Assembly: GCF_018278905.1 (NCBI RefSeq)
Contig: NZ_CP046600.1
Location: 496,001 to 560,000 of the forward strand
Length of the DNA stretch: 64,000 nt
Direction of reading: 5' to 3'
Source: Mycobacterium spongiae
GTDB lineage: Bacteria; Actinomycetota; Actinomycetes; Mycobacteriales; Mycobacteriaceae
A model generated the notes under the pieces. That model saw only the letters and a list, made by a program, of their open reading frames with translations, made no database searches and was not told the DNA's origin. The translations under genes and the position numbers were made by a program. This document shows positions 18,082-28,156 of this stretch, piece by piece (position 1 is the stretch's first letter; every line of letters begins with the position of its first letter).

Positions 18082-18891
18082 TCAAGCGTCGTAGCCCTCG
18101 GCGCGGCTGACCGTCAAAGCATTGCGCTCCACGCCATTCGGCGGACGCTGCAACCGCTGATCGACGGACTGGCACGGCATGACGCTGCGAAATCGGCCTG
18201 CAATCAGCCGTGCCAAACCGGGATGGGTGCCAAGCGGTTGCGTAGCAACATCGGCCCCACAGGTGCGCAGCCGTTGTTGAAACAGACCATCGGCCAACAG
18301 GTAGGAGGCGACGACAACGCGGTGCGAACGCGCGCGGCTGGTGCTGGCCCGCGCCTGCTCGCGTGCCATTCTTACCGCGGTGCGCACATCCGGATCGCCG
18401 GTGGCCGCGTAACCCAGGTACACCGGTGACCCCGTCAGTTCGGACAGGAGCGCCCGGGTGGTGTGCAGGTCGGCACGCGCCGTGCGATCCGAGGTGCCCG
18501 CTGCCGCAAGCACCACTGAATCGCCTGGACACCAACCAGATTCCACCAGCCGCTGGAAGACGATCCCGGTGATCTCCGGGCCTGGCCCTAATGCCGGAGT
18601 GACGGTCACATTCGGGTGACCGCTGGCGAGGATGTGGGCGGGCAGATCGCTGCGCACGTGATACCCGCGAGACAGGAAGGCGGGCACCACGACCACGGCG
18701 TCGGTCGCGGCCCGAGACCCGGACTGCGAGGAAAGATTCGAGAGCACTTCACTGGGTGAGGGACCCAATACGTCGACAAAGGCAACCTGCACGGCGTGAC
18801 CGACGAGCGCACCCACTTCGGCGGCGAGGTCACCTATCATCGCCACACCGGATGCCCTGCGGGTTCCGTGGGCTGTCAGGAGCAGATTCAT
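18082..18891 (-). CDS. Sirohydrochlorin chelatase (CbiX/SirB type), Rv0259c-like
   Basis: A 269-residue two-lobed class II chelatase. The catalytic histidines are in LLTAHGTR at the N-terminus and SRGYHVRSD near residue 80; a second lobe follows. These enzymes insert iron or cobalt into sirohydrochlorin. Next to a sirohaem-dependent nitrite reductase, ferrochelation for sirohaem is the likelier role. The ATG overlaps the stop of nnaR as ATGA, so chelatase and regulator are translationally coupled. The C-terminal 40 residues after SVMPCQS look variable. Confidence 0.85.
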   Translation of the reverse strand: MNLLLTAHGTRRASGVAMIGDLAAEVGALVGHAVQVAFVDVLGPSPSEVLSNLSSQSGSRAATDAVVVVPAFLSRGYHVRSDLPAHILASGHPNVTVTPALGPGPEITGIVFQRLVESGWCPGDSVVLAAAGTSDRTARADLHTTRALLSELTGSPVYLGYAATGDPDVRTAVRMAREQARASTSRARSHRVVVASYLLADGLFQQRLRTCGADVATQPLGTHPGLARLIAGRFRSVMPCQSVDQRLQRPPNGVERNALTVSRAEGYDA

Positions 18892-20033
18892 GGGCTACCG
18901 GTTTGGCCGTCGATGTCGAGCCGGTAGCCACGTTTGACTACCGTCGCCACGATGTTCTTGTCGCCGAGAGCCGTTCGTAGCCGGAGCACGGCCGTATCCA
19001 CGGCGTGCGTGTCGTCGCCGGCGCCAGGGAGCACGCGCAGCAACTCGTTGCGCGCTACAACGTCGCCGGGCCGATGTACCAGTGCGCGCAGAATTGCCAT
19101 TCCGGATGGCGAGATCTGCTTCACCGAATCATCCACCAGCACGGAGGTGCCGCGGATCTCGATCACGTGGCCTGCCGCCTTGAAGGTGCATGATCCCAGC
19201 AGCGGTAGCTCTTCGGCGATGTGTCGGGCCAGAGCTCCCAATCGCATCCGCTCGGGCGCTGACGTCGGGACGCCCTTGCGGATCAGCGGTCGGGCGGTCA
19301 CCGGGCCTACGCACATCGCATGCACGTCGGTGCGCAGTGCGTGCAGTAGCTGGTCTTCGATATCCAGTTCGCGACCGCGCTCGAGCACCGCGGCGGCGGC
19401 CGGCGCGGATGTGAAGCTGACGGCATCGAACTGTCGGCGAGCGATTCCCGTGACCAGCTGATCGAACACCCCGCCCGGTGGGGCTGGCTTCCACCGATAG
19501 ACCCGGATAGGCACGACCTCTGCACCAGCAAAACGTAAGCCCCCGAGGAATTCCGGAAACGGGTCCCAGCTATCGGCGGCACCGTGCAACTGGACGGCGA
19601 TGCGCGCACCGGACACGCCAGATTCCAGCAGGTATTCCAGCACTTCCTGAGAGGATTCGGATTCCGGGGACCACTCCTCGAACAGGCCAGCGGCACGCAG
19701 CGCGCCGGTCGCTTTCGGCCCGCGAGACACGATACGACCCGCTGACAGCGCCGCGACGAGCTCGTTGACTATCCCCCACCCCTCAGCCGCGGCCAACCAG
19801 CCGCGGAAACCGATACCGGTGTGCGCGACCAAGATGTCAGGAGGATCAGCGATCAACGCTTCGGTGTGGCCGTGCAGTTCGTCGTCGTCGGGCAGCGCGA
19901 TCATCTTGATGGCCGGGGCATTGCAGACTTCGGCGCCCTGGCGGCGCAGCAGAGCGCACAGCTCTTCGGCGCGGCGCGCCGACGTCACTGCAATCCGGTA
20001 ACCGGTCAGCGGCGCAGACTTATTCTGGGCCAT
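18888..20033 (-). CDS. nnaR: Nitrate/nitrite assimilation regulator NnaR (HemD-like sensor + winged-helix)
   Basis: A 381-residue fusion. Residues about 10-265 have the two-lobed uroporphyrinogen-III synthase fold (RIAVTSARRAEEL, VSFTSAPAAAAVLERG). Residues about 285-375 are an OmpR/PhoB-type winged helix (SPSGMAILRALVHRPGDVV, VLRLRTALGD, VVKRGYRL). The orthologue in M. smegmatis activates nirBD with GlnR, and its HemD domain is needed for function. Here it sits with nirBD, a sirohydrochlorin chelatase and narU, fitting that role. True HemD enzyme activity is unlikely but not excluded. The ATG has only a weak ribosome site. Confidence 0.88.
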   Translation of the reverse strand: MAQNKSAPLTGYRIAVTSARRAEELCALLRRQGAEVCNAPAIKMIALPDDDELHGHTEALIADPPDILVAHTGIGFRGWLAAAEGWGIVNELVAALSAGRIVSRGPKATGALRAAGLFEEWSPESESSQEVLEYLLESGVSGARIAVQLHGAADSWDPFPEFLGGLRFAGAEVVPIRVYRWKPAPPGGVFDQLVTGIARRQFDAVSFTSAPAAAAVLERGRELDIEDQLLHALRTDVHAMCVGPVTARPLIRKGVPTSAPERMRLGALARHIAEELPLLGSCTFKAAGHVIEIRGTSVLVDDSVKQISPSGMAILRALVHRPGDVVARNELLRVLPGAGDDTHAVDTAVLRLRTALGDKNIVATVVKRGYRLDIDGQTGSP

Positions 20034-20204
20034 ACGAAGTGTCTAAGCCTGTGAGGTTTCCGCCGCGTTACCGGTCAATTGCTGACGCATTGCCCCCAGC
20101 CACGGTGGCTCGGACCGCGCGTGGTCAATCCGGGATCCGGCCCGCCGGGGGGTCGCCGTCGCCGCGATCGCTGCCTTCGACCACGACCGCGATACCCCAG
20201 TTCG

Positions 20205-20759
<555 letters not shown>

Positions 20760-20773
20760 CTACCAGGCTTGAG

Positions 20774-21664
20774 TTACGGCCGGGCGGCACCCAGCGGAGA
20801 CCGTGCCCGTGCCCAGTGCAGTCGCACGTACTGGCCGGGTCGCACCTGGGCGACTTTGTCGATGTCTTCGTCGGCCACGACGCCAACGACCGGGTAGCCA
20901 CCGGTAATGGGGTGATCGGGCCCGAGGATCACCGGTAACCCGTTGGGCGGCACTTGGATCGCGCCCCGGGTGACGCCTTCGCTGGGCAGTTGCCGGTCCG
21001 GGGTGCGGTACTTCATGGGGCGGCCTTCCAGCCGCGTCCCCACCCGGTCGCTGCGGTTGGAGGCCATCCAGATCGTGTGTACCAGGGCGTCGGGATCGAC
21101 GAACCAGTCCTGGCGCGGCCCCGGCACCACCATAAGGTCCACTAGATGTTCATCGAACGCGGCAACTGGAGCCTGATCGAGTTCCGGATAGTTGTCCGTG
21201 TGCTCGCCGACCGGAAGCACGTCTCCGGCCTGCAGCGGCGACGGCCCGATTGCGGACATCACGTCATAGCTGCGCGACCCCAGCACCGGTGTCACGCTAA
21301 TGCCGCCACGGACCGCCAGATACGTTCTCAGGCCGGCGTGCGGGGTACCCAGCGAGATCAGTTGACCGTCGCGAACATGATGAATGCTGTTGGTACCAAA
21401 CATTATTCCGTCTACGGTCGGGTCGGTGTCGGCGCCTGTGACCGCAATGTCCACATCGCCGCCGCGAACCCGCGCCGAGAAACCACCGAACGTTACCTCG
21501 ACGGTGGCGCGATCGTCGGGATTGGCGACCAGCCGGTTCGCCAGCGTGTGTGAGCGTCGGTCGGCGGCCCCGGAGCGGCTGACCCCAAGGTGGGCCAACC
21601 CCGCCCGCCCAAGGTCTTCAACGACCGCCAGTGGTCCGCTGCGCAGGATTTCCAGGGTTGTCAC
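20774..21664 (-). CDS. pxpC: 5-oxoprolinase subunit C (PxpC/KipA-like)
   Basis: A 296-residue protein of the carboxyltransferase C/D family. The hallmark [20 protein letters not shown] opens the protein, [21 protein letters not shown] lies near residue 245, and the end is [12 protein letters not shown]. PxpB and PxpC with PxpA hydrolyse 5-oxoproline to glutamate using ATP; the Bacillus KipI/KipA pair also affects a sporulation kinase. The GTG start has GGAGGAG four bases upstream. Downstream of pxpB by 49 bases. No pxpA and no long 5-oxoprolinase is visible in the window. Confidence 0.88.
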   Translation of the reverse strand: MTTLEILRSGPLAVVEDLGRAGLAHLGVSRSGAADRRSHTLANRLVANPDDRATVEVTFGGFSARVRGGDVDIAVTGADTDPTVDGIMFGTNSIHHVRDGQLISLGTPHAGLRTYLAVRGGISVTPVLGSRSYDVMSAIGPSPLQAGDVLPVGEHTDNYPELDQAPVAAFDEHLVDLMVVPGPRQDWFVDPDALVHTIWMASNRSDRVGTRLEGRPMKYRTPDRQLPSEGVTRGAIQVPPNGLPVILGPDHPITGGYPVVGVVADEDIDKVAQVRPGQYVRLHWARARSPLGAARP

Positions 21665-21713
21665 GGCTCCTCCTTCAGCGTGTGGCTATTAGGGCTAGTG
21701 GGCTCTATTAGGC

Positions 21714-22373
21714 TTAAGCGGCCCGGAACTGGACCCACGTGCCCCGCGTGAGGAGCGCCGGTTCGGGCCGGTCGAGATCCCACAGGACCGCGTCGGTGTG
21801 GCCGATAATCTGCCACCCGCCGGGAGACTGGCCTGGATAGACTGCGCTGAATTCGCTGGCGAGGGCTACCGAGCCGGCAGGCACCGCAGTTCGCGGCTCG
21901 GCGCGCCGTGGAACGCGCAGGCGCGGGTCGCCGTCGATGAGATAGGCAAAGCCCGGTGCGAAACCGTTGAACCCCACCCGCCACGGGGTGGCTGTGTGCG
22001 CGTTGATGACCTGCGCGGTGGTAAGGCCGGTGTGGTGGGCGACGTCGGCGAGATCCGGCCCGTCGTAGATGACGTCAATGACCACTTCGCGGCGATGATT
22101 GACCTCAGCGGGCACCGCCATGTCCGCAGTGACCCGCAACCTGCGCAACCGCTGGCGAGTGACCCCTTGCCAGCGTGGTCCGGCGAGTTTCAGGAGCACA
22201 GTTGCCGCAGCCGGAACAATGTCGACGACACCGGGCAGTGCCGCCTCCCGCACCGCGTCCGTCCAGGCCAAAACGTCACCCGTGGTGTTGCATTGCAGCA
22301 GCAGCGCCTGGTCGCCGTAGTCGAGCACGGTGGCTGCCACCGATGCCTCCTGTGAGATGTCCATCACGCTCAT
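21714..22373 (-). CDS. pxpB: 5-oxoprolinase subunit B (PxpB/KipI-like)
   Basis: A 219-residue carboxyltransferase family protein (Rv0264c-like). It carries the conserved [32 protein letters not shown] and [10 protein letters not shown] motifs. It pairs with PxpC in ATP-dependent cleavage of 5-oxoproline. The start may be ATG 22373 or ATG 22364; the ribosome sites are similar. The first gene of a unit with pxpC and aac(2'). Confidence 0.88.
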   Translation of the reverse strand: MSVMDISQEASVAATVLDYGDQALLLQCNTTGDVLAWTDAVREAALPGVVDIVPAAATVLLKLAGPRWQGVTRQRLRRLRVTADMAVPAEVNHRREVVIDVIYDGPDLADVAHHTGLTTAQVINAHTATPWRVGFNGFAPGFAYLIDGDPRLRVPRRAEPRTAVPAGSVALASEFSAVYPGQSPGGWQIIGHTDAVLWDLDRPEPALLTRGTWVQFRAA

Positions 22374-22485
22374 ACCTCGAAATTAGCGCCGGAAACCCGG
22401 GTCCGGCGAGGGATTTTCGAGCACTGCCAGAGGTGCCTTAGCAAACGCTCATCCGGGCGCCGGTCAGCGCCGTCCGGCGGCGGCT

Positions 22486-23517
22486 CTAGCCAAGAATCTC
22501 GGCGATCTTCGGGGGCAGCTGATCGGCGACGACGGGATAGCTCAGCACGGACGAGAATGCGATAGCGCCGGCGAGTTCCAAGGTGGTGAAGATGTGCCGA
22601 TTCTGTTCGGTCGCTTGTGACGCCGCTACCTCCGGGTCGGCCAGGAGCGCCTTTTCGGCATCCGGACTCTCGGTCGTCCAGATCACCACGTCTGCGGAAT
22701 CGAGCACCGCCGTGATGTGATCGCGTGGGATGACGGCGCGCTGACCCGTGCCGAAGGGTTTGATGCTGTCGGCGATGACCAGACCCATGTCGTTGAGGAA
22801 GTCGGTCCGCCAGCCAGCGAGGGTCGCCACCACGGTGCCGCGGAAAAGGCTGCCCTGCATCAGCAGTGCCTTCTTGCCCCCCCAGTGCGGATTTCGCTGC
22901 GCAACCGCGGCGAATTGCCGATCGACGTCGTCGACCAGCGACTTCATCCGGTCGGCGGCGAACACCGCCTGGCCGATCGTCGAGGCCTGGTCCTTCCACG
23001 GCTCGAAGAATGCGTCATCCGCCGACTGCGGAACCGTCGGGGCGATCGCCGACAGCTTCTGGTAGGTAGCGGCGTCCACGCCGGCATTGATGGCCACGAT
23101 CAGATCCGGCTTGAGAGCGGCGATCTTATCCACCTGAATCCCATTGTCGAGGTTCAGCACCACCGGGTGCGCGGCGCCGAGCTTGGGCTGTGCCCACGGC
23201 CACACCGCAAAGGGCTGGTCACCGAACCAGTTGGTCACCCCGATCGGGACCACTCCGACGGCGAGCAAGTCGTCCTGCTCGGTGTAACCCGCGCTGACGA
23301 CACGGCTGGGTGGCTCCTTGATGACAGTTTGACCGAACAAGTGGGTAATCGTCACCGACCTTGGGCTCGAGCCCTCCGACGCCGGTTCGGGGGACGAACA
23401 CCCCGATAGGGCGCCGGTGACCCCGGCCGCCGCTACCGCGCCGGTGACCTGACCAAGAGATAGCCCTGCGGCCCCTGCGAACTGCAAGAATCCCCGGCGA
23501 CTCCATCGTTGTTGCAC
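22486..23517 (-). CDS. fecB2: Iron-siderophore/haem-binding lipoprotein FecB2
   Basis: About 343 residues. The N-terminus has a twin-arginine pattern (SRRGFLQF) and a lipobox LSGC near residue 38, so it is probably a Tat-exported lipoprotein on the outer face of the membrane. The rest is a class III periplasmic-binding fold (FGQTVIKEPPSRVVSAGYTE, LKPDLIVAINAGVDA) that binds iron-siderophore or haem. No permease is adjacent. The GTG at 23517 puts the signal peptide at the start; an upstream start adding 21 residues is also open, and neither has a clear Shine-Dalgarno. Confidence 0.85.
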   Translation of the reverse strand: MQQRWSRRGFLQFAGAAGLSLGQVTGAVAAAGVTGALSGCSSPEPASEGSSPRSVTITHLFGQTVIKEPPSRVVSAGYTEQDDLLAVGVVPIGVTNWFGDQPFAVWPWAQPKLGAAHPVVLNLDNGIQVDKIAALKPDLIVAINAGVDAATYQKLSAIAPTVPQSADDAFFEPWKDQASTIGQAVFAADRMKSLVDDVDRQFAAVAQRNPHWGGKKALLMQGSLFRGTVVATLAGWRTDFLNDMGLVIADSIKPFGTGQRAVIPRDHITAVLDSADVVIWTTESPDAEKALLADPEVAASQATEQNRHIFTTLELAGAIAFSSVLSYPVVADQLPPKIAEILG

Positions 23518-23634
23518 AGCGTGAGGGTAGCGCGCGAGGCACCGGCGGCGCCGCGCCCAGCAAATGGGCCGGTGTTGCACGCCGACTCCTCACAGCGGCC
23601 CACCGGCCGAAGCGAGCTAAAGGTATCTCCGCCG

Positions 23635-23663
23635 TAACAGTCAGCATCCGGCCTGTTAACAGG
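23635..23663. promoter_or_regulatory. Inverted repeat TAACAG-N12-CTGTTA with a CCTGTTAACAGG palindrome before narU
   Basis: TAACAG (23635) is mirrored by CTGTTA (23653), and the latter is also the left half of a 12-bp perfect palindrome (23652-23663). The site is about 90 bases upstream of the narU ATG. It is a candidate operator for nitrate control; which regulator binds it cannot be told. Confidence 0.4.
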
Positions 23664-23755
23664 GCCTTCATAGCGTCAAGCCGTCACTACACGCGCCGCG
23701 AAATACCGCCGGTAACCGCCACGGAGTCGCACGCCTGTCGACAGGAGACCCATCA

Positions 23756-25156
23756 ATGACGATCGCTTCAGCTCCGAAGCCCCCCGAAGTTGGTCACGCG
23801 CCGCAGCCCCAGCGCCATCTGGGAAGGCACTGGATCGACGACTGGCGTCCTGAAGATCCCGAATTCTGGGAGACGACGGGCAAACCCATCGCTCGGCGCA
23901 ACCTGATTTTCTCCATCTTCGCCGAGCACGTCGGCTTCACCGTGTGGATGTTGTGGAGCATCGTGGTTGTCCACATGACGGCCAGCGCCCCTGGCATCGC
24001 CGCAGAGTCCGGGTGGGCGCTAACACCCAGCCAGGCCCTGACCCTGGTTGCCGTCCCCAGCGGGGTCGGGGCGTTCCTGCGTCTGCCGTATACCTTCGCG
24101 GTACCGATCTTCGGCGGTCGCAACTGGACGACCATCTCGGCGGCGTTACTGCTCATCCCGTGTCTGTTGCTGGCCTGGGCGGTGAACCACCCCGGCCTGC
24201 CGTTCGGGGTGCTGGTCGCGATCGCCGCGACCGCTGGGTTCGGCGGCGGCAACTTTGCCTCGTCAATGGCCAACATCTCGTTCTTCTTCCCGGAGAAGGA
24301 CAAGGGCTGGGCGCTGGGCCTCAACGCGGCCGGAGGCAACATCGGCGTGGCGGTTGTGCAGAAGGTCATTCCGCCGATCGTGGTCGCCGGCGGCGGGGTG
24401 GCCCTGGCGCGCGCCGGACTGTTCTTCGTGCCGATGGCCGTGGCCGCTGCGGTGTGCGCATTCTTGTTCATGAATAACTTGACGGAGGCCAAGGCCGATG
24501 TGAAGCCGGTGTGGCAGTCGATGCGGCACGCCGACACCTGGATCATGTCGCTGCTGTACATCGGCACCTTCGGGTCGTTCATCGGGTATTCGGCGGCTTT
24601 CCCAACGCTGCTCAAGACCGTCTTCGGCCGCGGTGACATTGCGTTGGGATGGGCGTTCATCGGCGCGGCTATCGGTTCGGTCATCCGTCCGCTGGGCGGC
24701 AAATTCGCCGACCGGATCGGCGGTGCGCGGATCACCGTCGTAAGTTTCGCGATGCTCGCTGCCGGCGCTGCCGCGGCGCTGTGGTCGGTGAAGGCCGTCA
24801 ACATGCCGATGTTCTTCATCAGCTTCATGTTCTTGTTCGTCGCTACCGGTATCGGCAACGGTTCGAGCTACCGGATGATTTCGCGGATCTTCCGGATCAA
24901 AGCCGAAGTCGCCGGCGGTGATCCCGAAACGATGGTCCACATGCGCCGCCAGGCCGCCGGTGCGCTGGGCATCATCTCCGCGTTCGGCGCGTTCGGCGGA
25001 TTCATCGTGCCGCTGGCCTACGCGTGGTCGAAAGTCCACTTCGGCAATATCGAACCGGCTCTGCGCTTCTACGTGTTCTTCTTCCTCGCCCTGCTCGGCG
25101 TCACCTGGTACTTCTACCTGCGCAAGGGCACCCACATGGCAGAGGTAGGGGTGTAA
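23756..25156 (+). CDS. narU: Nitrate/nitrite transporter NarU (NarK family MFS)
   Basis: A 466-residue, 12-helix major facilitator protein. The nitrate signature regions are present: GFGGGNFASSMANISFFFPEKDKGWALGLNAAGGNIGV (in two adjoining parts) and GIGNGSSYRMI in the second half. It would import nitrate or exchange nitrate for nitrite. AGGAGA lies nine bases before the ATG. It ends base-to-base against the stop of polD2. With nirBD and nnaR it completes a nitrate assimilation set in this window, apart from nitrate reductase itself. Confidence 0.92.
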   Translation: MTIASAPKPPEVGHAPQPQRHLGRHWIDDWRPEDPEFWETTGKPIARRNLIFSIFAEHVGFTVWMLWSIVVVHMTASAPGIAAESGWALTPSQALTLVAVPSGVGAFLRLPYTFAVPIFGGRNWTTISAALLLIPCLLLAWAVNHPGLPFGVLVAIAATAGFGGGNFASSMANISFFFPEKDKGWALGLNAAGGNIGVAVVQKVIPPIVVAGGGVALARAGLFFVPMAVAAAVCAFLFMNNLTEAKADVKPVWQSMRHADTWIMSLLYIGTFGSFIGYSAAFPTLLKTVFGRGDIALGWAFIGAAIGSVIRPLGGKFADRIGGARITVVSFAMLAAGAAAALWSVKAVNMPMFFISFMFLFVATGIGNGSSYRMISRIFRIKAEVAGGDPETMVHMRRQAAGALGIISAFGAFGGFIVPLAYAWSKVHFGNIEPALRFYVFFFLALLGVTWYFYLRKGTHMAEVGV

Positions 25157-26395
25157 TCAGGATCTGTGCCAGGGGCTGTAATCCGCGATCAGCTCCTCCT
25201 GGGGTGGGCGCTGGTCCGCCGGCACGTGGCGCAGATTGATCCGGATCCGGTACCAGATCGAGCTCGGTCCACGCATACCGTCGACCAGGACGTCGGCCGG
25301 CTGCAGCCGGCCGGCGGCGGCGGGATACCGATCGCGCCACGTGTCCAGCGCGGCCATCGCCTCGTCCTTGGTTTTGGTGCGGGCGATCTCGATGAGCGGC
25401 ATCGTGGACTGGCGTCGGTTGCGTGGTCCCCCGGCCGATCCCGAGCCTTTCGGAGCCCTTTCCGGTGGACCTAGCTCTTCGGCCAGCATCAGCAGTCCGT
25501 CGAGCCCGCCGACCGTGTCGTCCATCCCAGCCCACGGGTCACCGATGTCGGCGAAACGGCGGGGAACGGTGGCCATGGTGAACGACGCTGGATCACAATG
25601 TGAGACCTCGTCCCAGTGCAGCGGCGTCGACACCCGGGCGTCGGGCGTAGCGCGTACCGAGTAGGCGGACGCGACCGTACGGTCCTTGGCGTTCTGGTTG
25701 AAGTCGACGAAGACACCCTCGCGTTCTTCTTTCCACCAGCGGCTGGTCGCCAGCTCGGGGATGCGCCGTTCGACCTCACGCGCTACCGTCTGGGCCGCCA
25801 ACCGTACCTGTCGAAACGGCCAGTGCGGGGCGATGCGGGCATAGACATGGAAGCCCCGCGACCCGGACGTCTTTGGCCACGCGACCAGGCCGTGGTCTTC
25901 GAGTACCTCGCGCGCCACCAGGGCGACGTTCACGATCGACTGCCAGGCAACCCCGGGCATCGGGTCCAGGTCGATCCGCAGCTCGTCTGGATGGTCGAGA
26001 TCGTCGTCGTGCACCGGGTGCGGGTTGAGATCGACGCACCCCAAGTTGATCACCCACGCCAGTCCCGCGGCGTTGCGAATGACGGCTTCTGCGGCGGACC
26101 TGCCCGACGCGTAGTGCAGTTCGGCAACGTCGACAAAGTCGGGCCGGTTGGCCGGAGCGCGTTTCTGGAACACCGCCTCGGCCGAGATGCCTTTGACGAA
26201 CCGCTTCAGCATCATGGGCCTGCCGGCCACCCCGCGGAGCGCTCCGTCAGCAACGGAAAGGTAGTAGCGGACCAGGTCCAGCTTGGTGTAGCAGTCCAGG
26301 TCGGGTTGTCCCTGGTTCCCAGGGAAAACAACCTTGTCGGGGTGGGTGATGGTCACCTCGTGTCCAGCCACATGGAGCGAAACCGGGCCGGTCAT
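25157..26395 (-). CDS. polD2: LigD-type polymerase/primase domain protein PolD2
   Basis: A 412-residue stand-alone archaeo-eukaryotic primase-type polymerase, like the Pol domain of LigD. The metal-binding DxD is in ELRIDLDPMPG. The nucleotide-binding TSGSRGFHVYARI follows, and the VFVDFNQNAKDRTVASAYSVR motif marks the third conserved block. Mycobacterial PolD1/PolD2 add ribonucleotides or fill gaps during repair. The C-terminal extension (about residues 290-412) has no ligase or nuclease motif. The orthologue is Rv0269c. It is divergent from fadD2. Confidence 0.88.
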   Translation of the reverse strand: MTGPVSLHVAGHEVTITHPDKVVFPGNQGQPDLDCYTKLDLVRYYLSVADGALRGVAGRPMMLKRFVKGISAEAVFQKRAPANRPDFVDVAELHYASGRSAAEAVIRNAAGLAWVINLGCVDLNPHPVHDDDLDHPDELRIDLDPMPGVAWQSIVNVALVAREVLEDHGLVAWPKTSGSRGFHVYARIAPHWPFRQVRLAAQTVAREVERRIPELATSRWWKEEREGVFVDFNQNAKDRTVASAYSVRATPDARVSTPLHWDEVSHCDPASFTMATVPRRFADIGDPWAGMDDTVGGLDGLLMLAEELGPPERAPKGSGSAGGPRNRRQSTMPLIEIARTKTKDEAMAALDTWRDRYPAAAGRLQPADVLVDGMRGPSSIWYRIRINLRHVPADQRPPQEELIADYSPWHRS

Positions 26396-26445
26396 GGGAG
26401 ATCATGCTAGTTCTGCGAATACTTCCTGCCGCTTTGCGACCTGCG

Positions 26446-26458
26446 TCACATATTGTGA
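26446..26458. promoter_or_regulatory. Palindrome TCACA-TAT-TGTGA just before fadD2
   Basis: Perfect 5-bp arms with a 3-base centre, ending four bases before the fadD2 ATG. A protein bound here would block fadD2 initiation and lie near the polD2 promoter. The arrangement is the reverse of a CRP site, so it is not a CRP box. Confidence 0.4.
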
Positions 26459-26462
26459 GGTC

Positions 26463-28151
26463 ATGCCGAACCTCAGCGACCTGCCCGGGCAGCCAGCCAA
26501 AATCGGGGCCAAAATCCAGGAATACGTCGAACGCGGTACCGCCGAATTGCACTACCTCCGCAAGATCTTCGAATCGGGCGCCATCGGGCTGGAGCCGCCG
26601 CTGAACTACGCTGCCCTGGCGGCCGATATCCGCAAATGGGGCGAGATTGGCATGCTGCCGGCGCACAACGCCAGGCGCGCCCCCAACCGCGCGGCGGTGA
26701 TCGACGAAGAGGGCGAACTCACCTACGCCGAGCTCGACAAGGCCGCGCACGCGGTCGCCAACGGCCTCCTCGACATGGGGGTCGGCGGCGGCGACGGCGT
26801 CGCCATCCTGGCCCGCAACCACCGCTGGTTCGTCATCGCCAACTACGGCGCCGCCAGGGTCGGTGCCCGCATCATCCTGCTCAACAGTGAGTTCTCCGGC
26901 CCCCAAATCAAGGAGGTGTCGGAGCGCGAAGGCGCGAAGATCATCATCTACGACGACGAGTACGCCCAAGCCGTCAGCAAAGCCAAGCCGGCTCTGGGCA
27001 AGCTGCGGGCACTGGGTGTCAATCCCGATGCCGACGAGCCATCCGGCAGCACCGACGAGACGCTGGCCGAGTTGATCGCGCGCAGCAGCCAGGAACCCGC
27101 CCCGAAGGCGAGCAAGCACGCGTCGATCATCATCCTGACCAGTGGGACAACCGGTACGCCCAAAGGCGCCAACCGCAGCACTCCGCCGACGCTGGCACCG
27201 GTCGGCGGGATCTTGTCGCATGTTCCGTTCAAGGCCGGTGAGGTGATGTCGTTGCCGTCGCCGATGTTTCACGCGCTGGGTTACGCCACGGCGACGCTCG
27301 CCATGTTCCTGGGTTCGACAATGGTGCTACGGCGCCGGTTCAAGCCACCGCTGGTGCTGGAAGACATCGAGAAGCATCGGGTGACTTCGATGGTGGTGGT
27401 GCCGGTCATGCTGTCGAGGCTCCTCGATGCGCTCGAAAAGATGACGACGAAGCCGGATCTGTCCAGCCTGAAGATCGTGTTCATCTCCGGATCGCAGTTG
27501 GGCGCCGAGCTGGCCACCCGCGCGCTGCGGGATCTCGGCCCGGTGATCTACAACATGTACGGTTCGACCGAAGTCGCATTCGCGACGATCGCCGGCCCAA
27601 AGGATCTGCAGTTCAACCCCAGCACCGTGGGGCCCGTCGTCAAGGGCGTCAAGGTCAGGATCCTCGACGACAACGGCAACGAGGTGCCCCAGGGCGATGT
27701 CGGCCGGATCTTTGTCGGAAATGCTTTCCCGTTTGAGGGCTACACCGGCGGTGGCGGCAAGCAGATCATCGATGGTCTGTTGTCATCGGGTGACGTCGGC
27801 TATTTCGACGAGAATGGCCTGCTGTACGTCAGCGGCCGCGACGACGAGATGATCGTGTCCGGTGGTGAGAATGTGTTCCCCGCCGAGGTCGAGGATTTGA
27901 TCAGTGGGCACCCCGACGTGGTGGAAGCCACCGCGCTCGGCGTCGACGACAAGGATTTTGGGGCTCGGCTGCGCGCTTTCGTGGTGAAAAAGCCGGACAC
28001 CACCGTCGACGAGGAAGCGATCAAGCTCTACGTGCGCGAGCACTTGGCACGCTATAAGGTGCCGCGCGAAGTGATCTTCCTCGACGAGCTGCCGCGCAAC
28101 CCGACCGGCAAGATCCTCAAGCGCGAGCTGCGCAACATCGAGGTCGACTAG
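26463..28151 (+). CDS. fadD2: Fatty-acyl-CoA synthetase/ligase FadD2
   Basis: A 562-residue adenylate-forming enzyme. ILTSGTTGTPKGANRST is the P-loop motif, MYGSTEVAFATI the A5 motif, GDVGYFDENGLLYVSGRDDEMIVSGGENV (in parts) the hinge, and NPTGKILKREL carries the catalytic lysine. It activates fatty acids to acyl-AMP and then acyl-CoA. The ATG at 26463 is chosen because the protein then starts MPNLSDLPGQ as in Rv0270; the ribosome site GAGG is very close to the ATG. It ends five bases before the convergent fadE6 stop. Confidence 0.92.
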   Translation: MPNLSDLPGQPAKIGAKIQEYVERGTAELHYLRKIFESGAIGLEPPLNYAALAADIRKWGEIGMLPAHNARRAPNRAAVIDEEGELTYAELDKAAHAVANGLLDMGVGGGDGVAILARNHRWFVIANYGAARVGARIILLNSEFSGPQIKEVSEREGAKIIIYDDEYAQAVSKAKPALGKLRALGVNPDADEPSGSTDETLAELIARSSQEPAPKASKHASIIILTSGTTGTPKGANRSTPPTLAPVGGILSHVPFKAGEVMSLPSPMFHALGYATATLAMFLGSTMVLRRRFKPPLVLEDIEKHRVTSMVVVPVMLSRLLDALEKMTTKPDLSSLKIVFISGSQLGAELATRALRDLGPVIYNMYGSTEVAFATIAGPKDLQFNPSTVGPVVKGVKVRILDDNGNEVPQGDVGRIFVGNAFPFEGYTGGGGKQIIDGLLSSGDVGYFDENGLLYVSGRDDEMIVSGGENVFPAEVEDLISGHPDVVEATALGVDDKDFGARLRAFVVKKPDTTVDEEAIKLYVREHLARYKVPREVIFLDELPRNPTGKILKRELRNIEVD

Positions 28152-28156
28152 CGCGC

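Noticed and set aside
23794..24858. 354-codon frame antisense to narU
   Set aside because: Composition is that of a shadow of the transmembrane gene; the sense protein is clearly a nitrate transporter.
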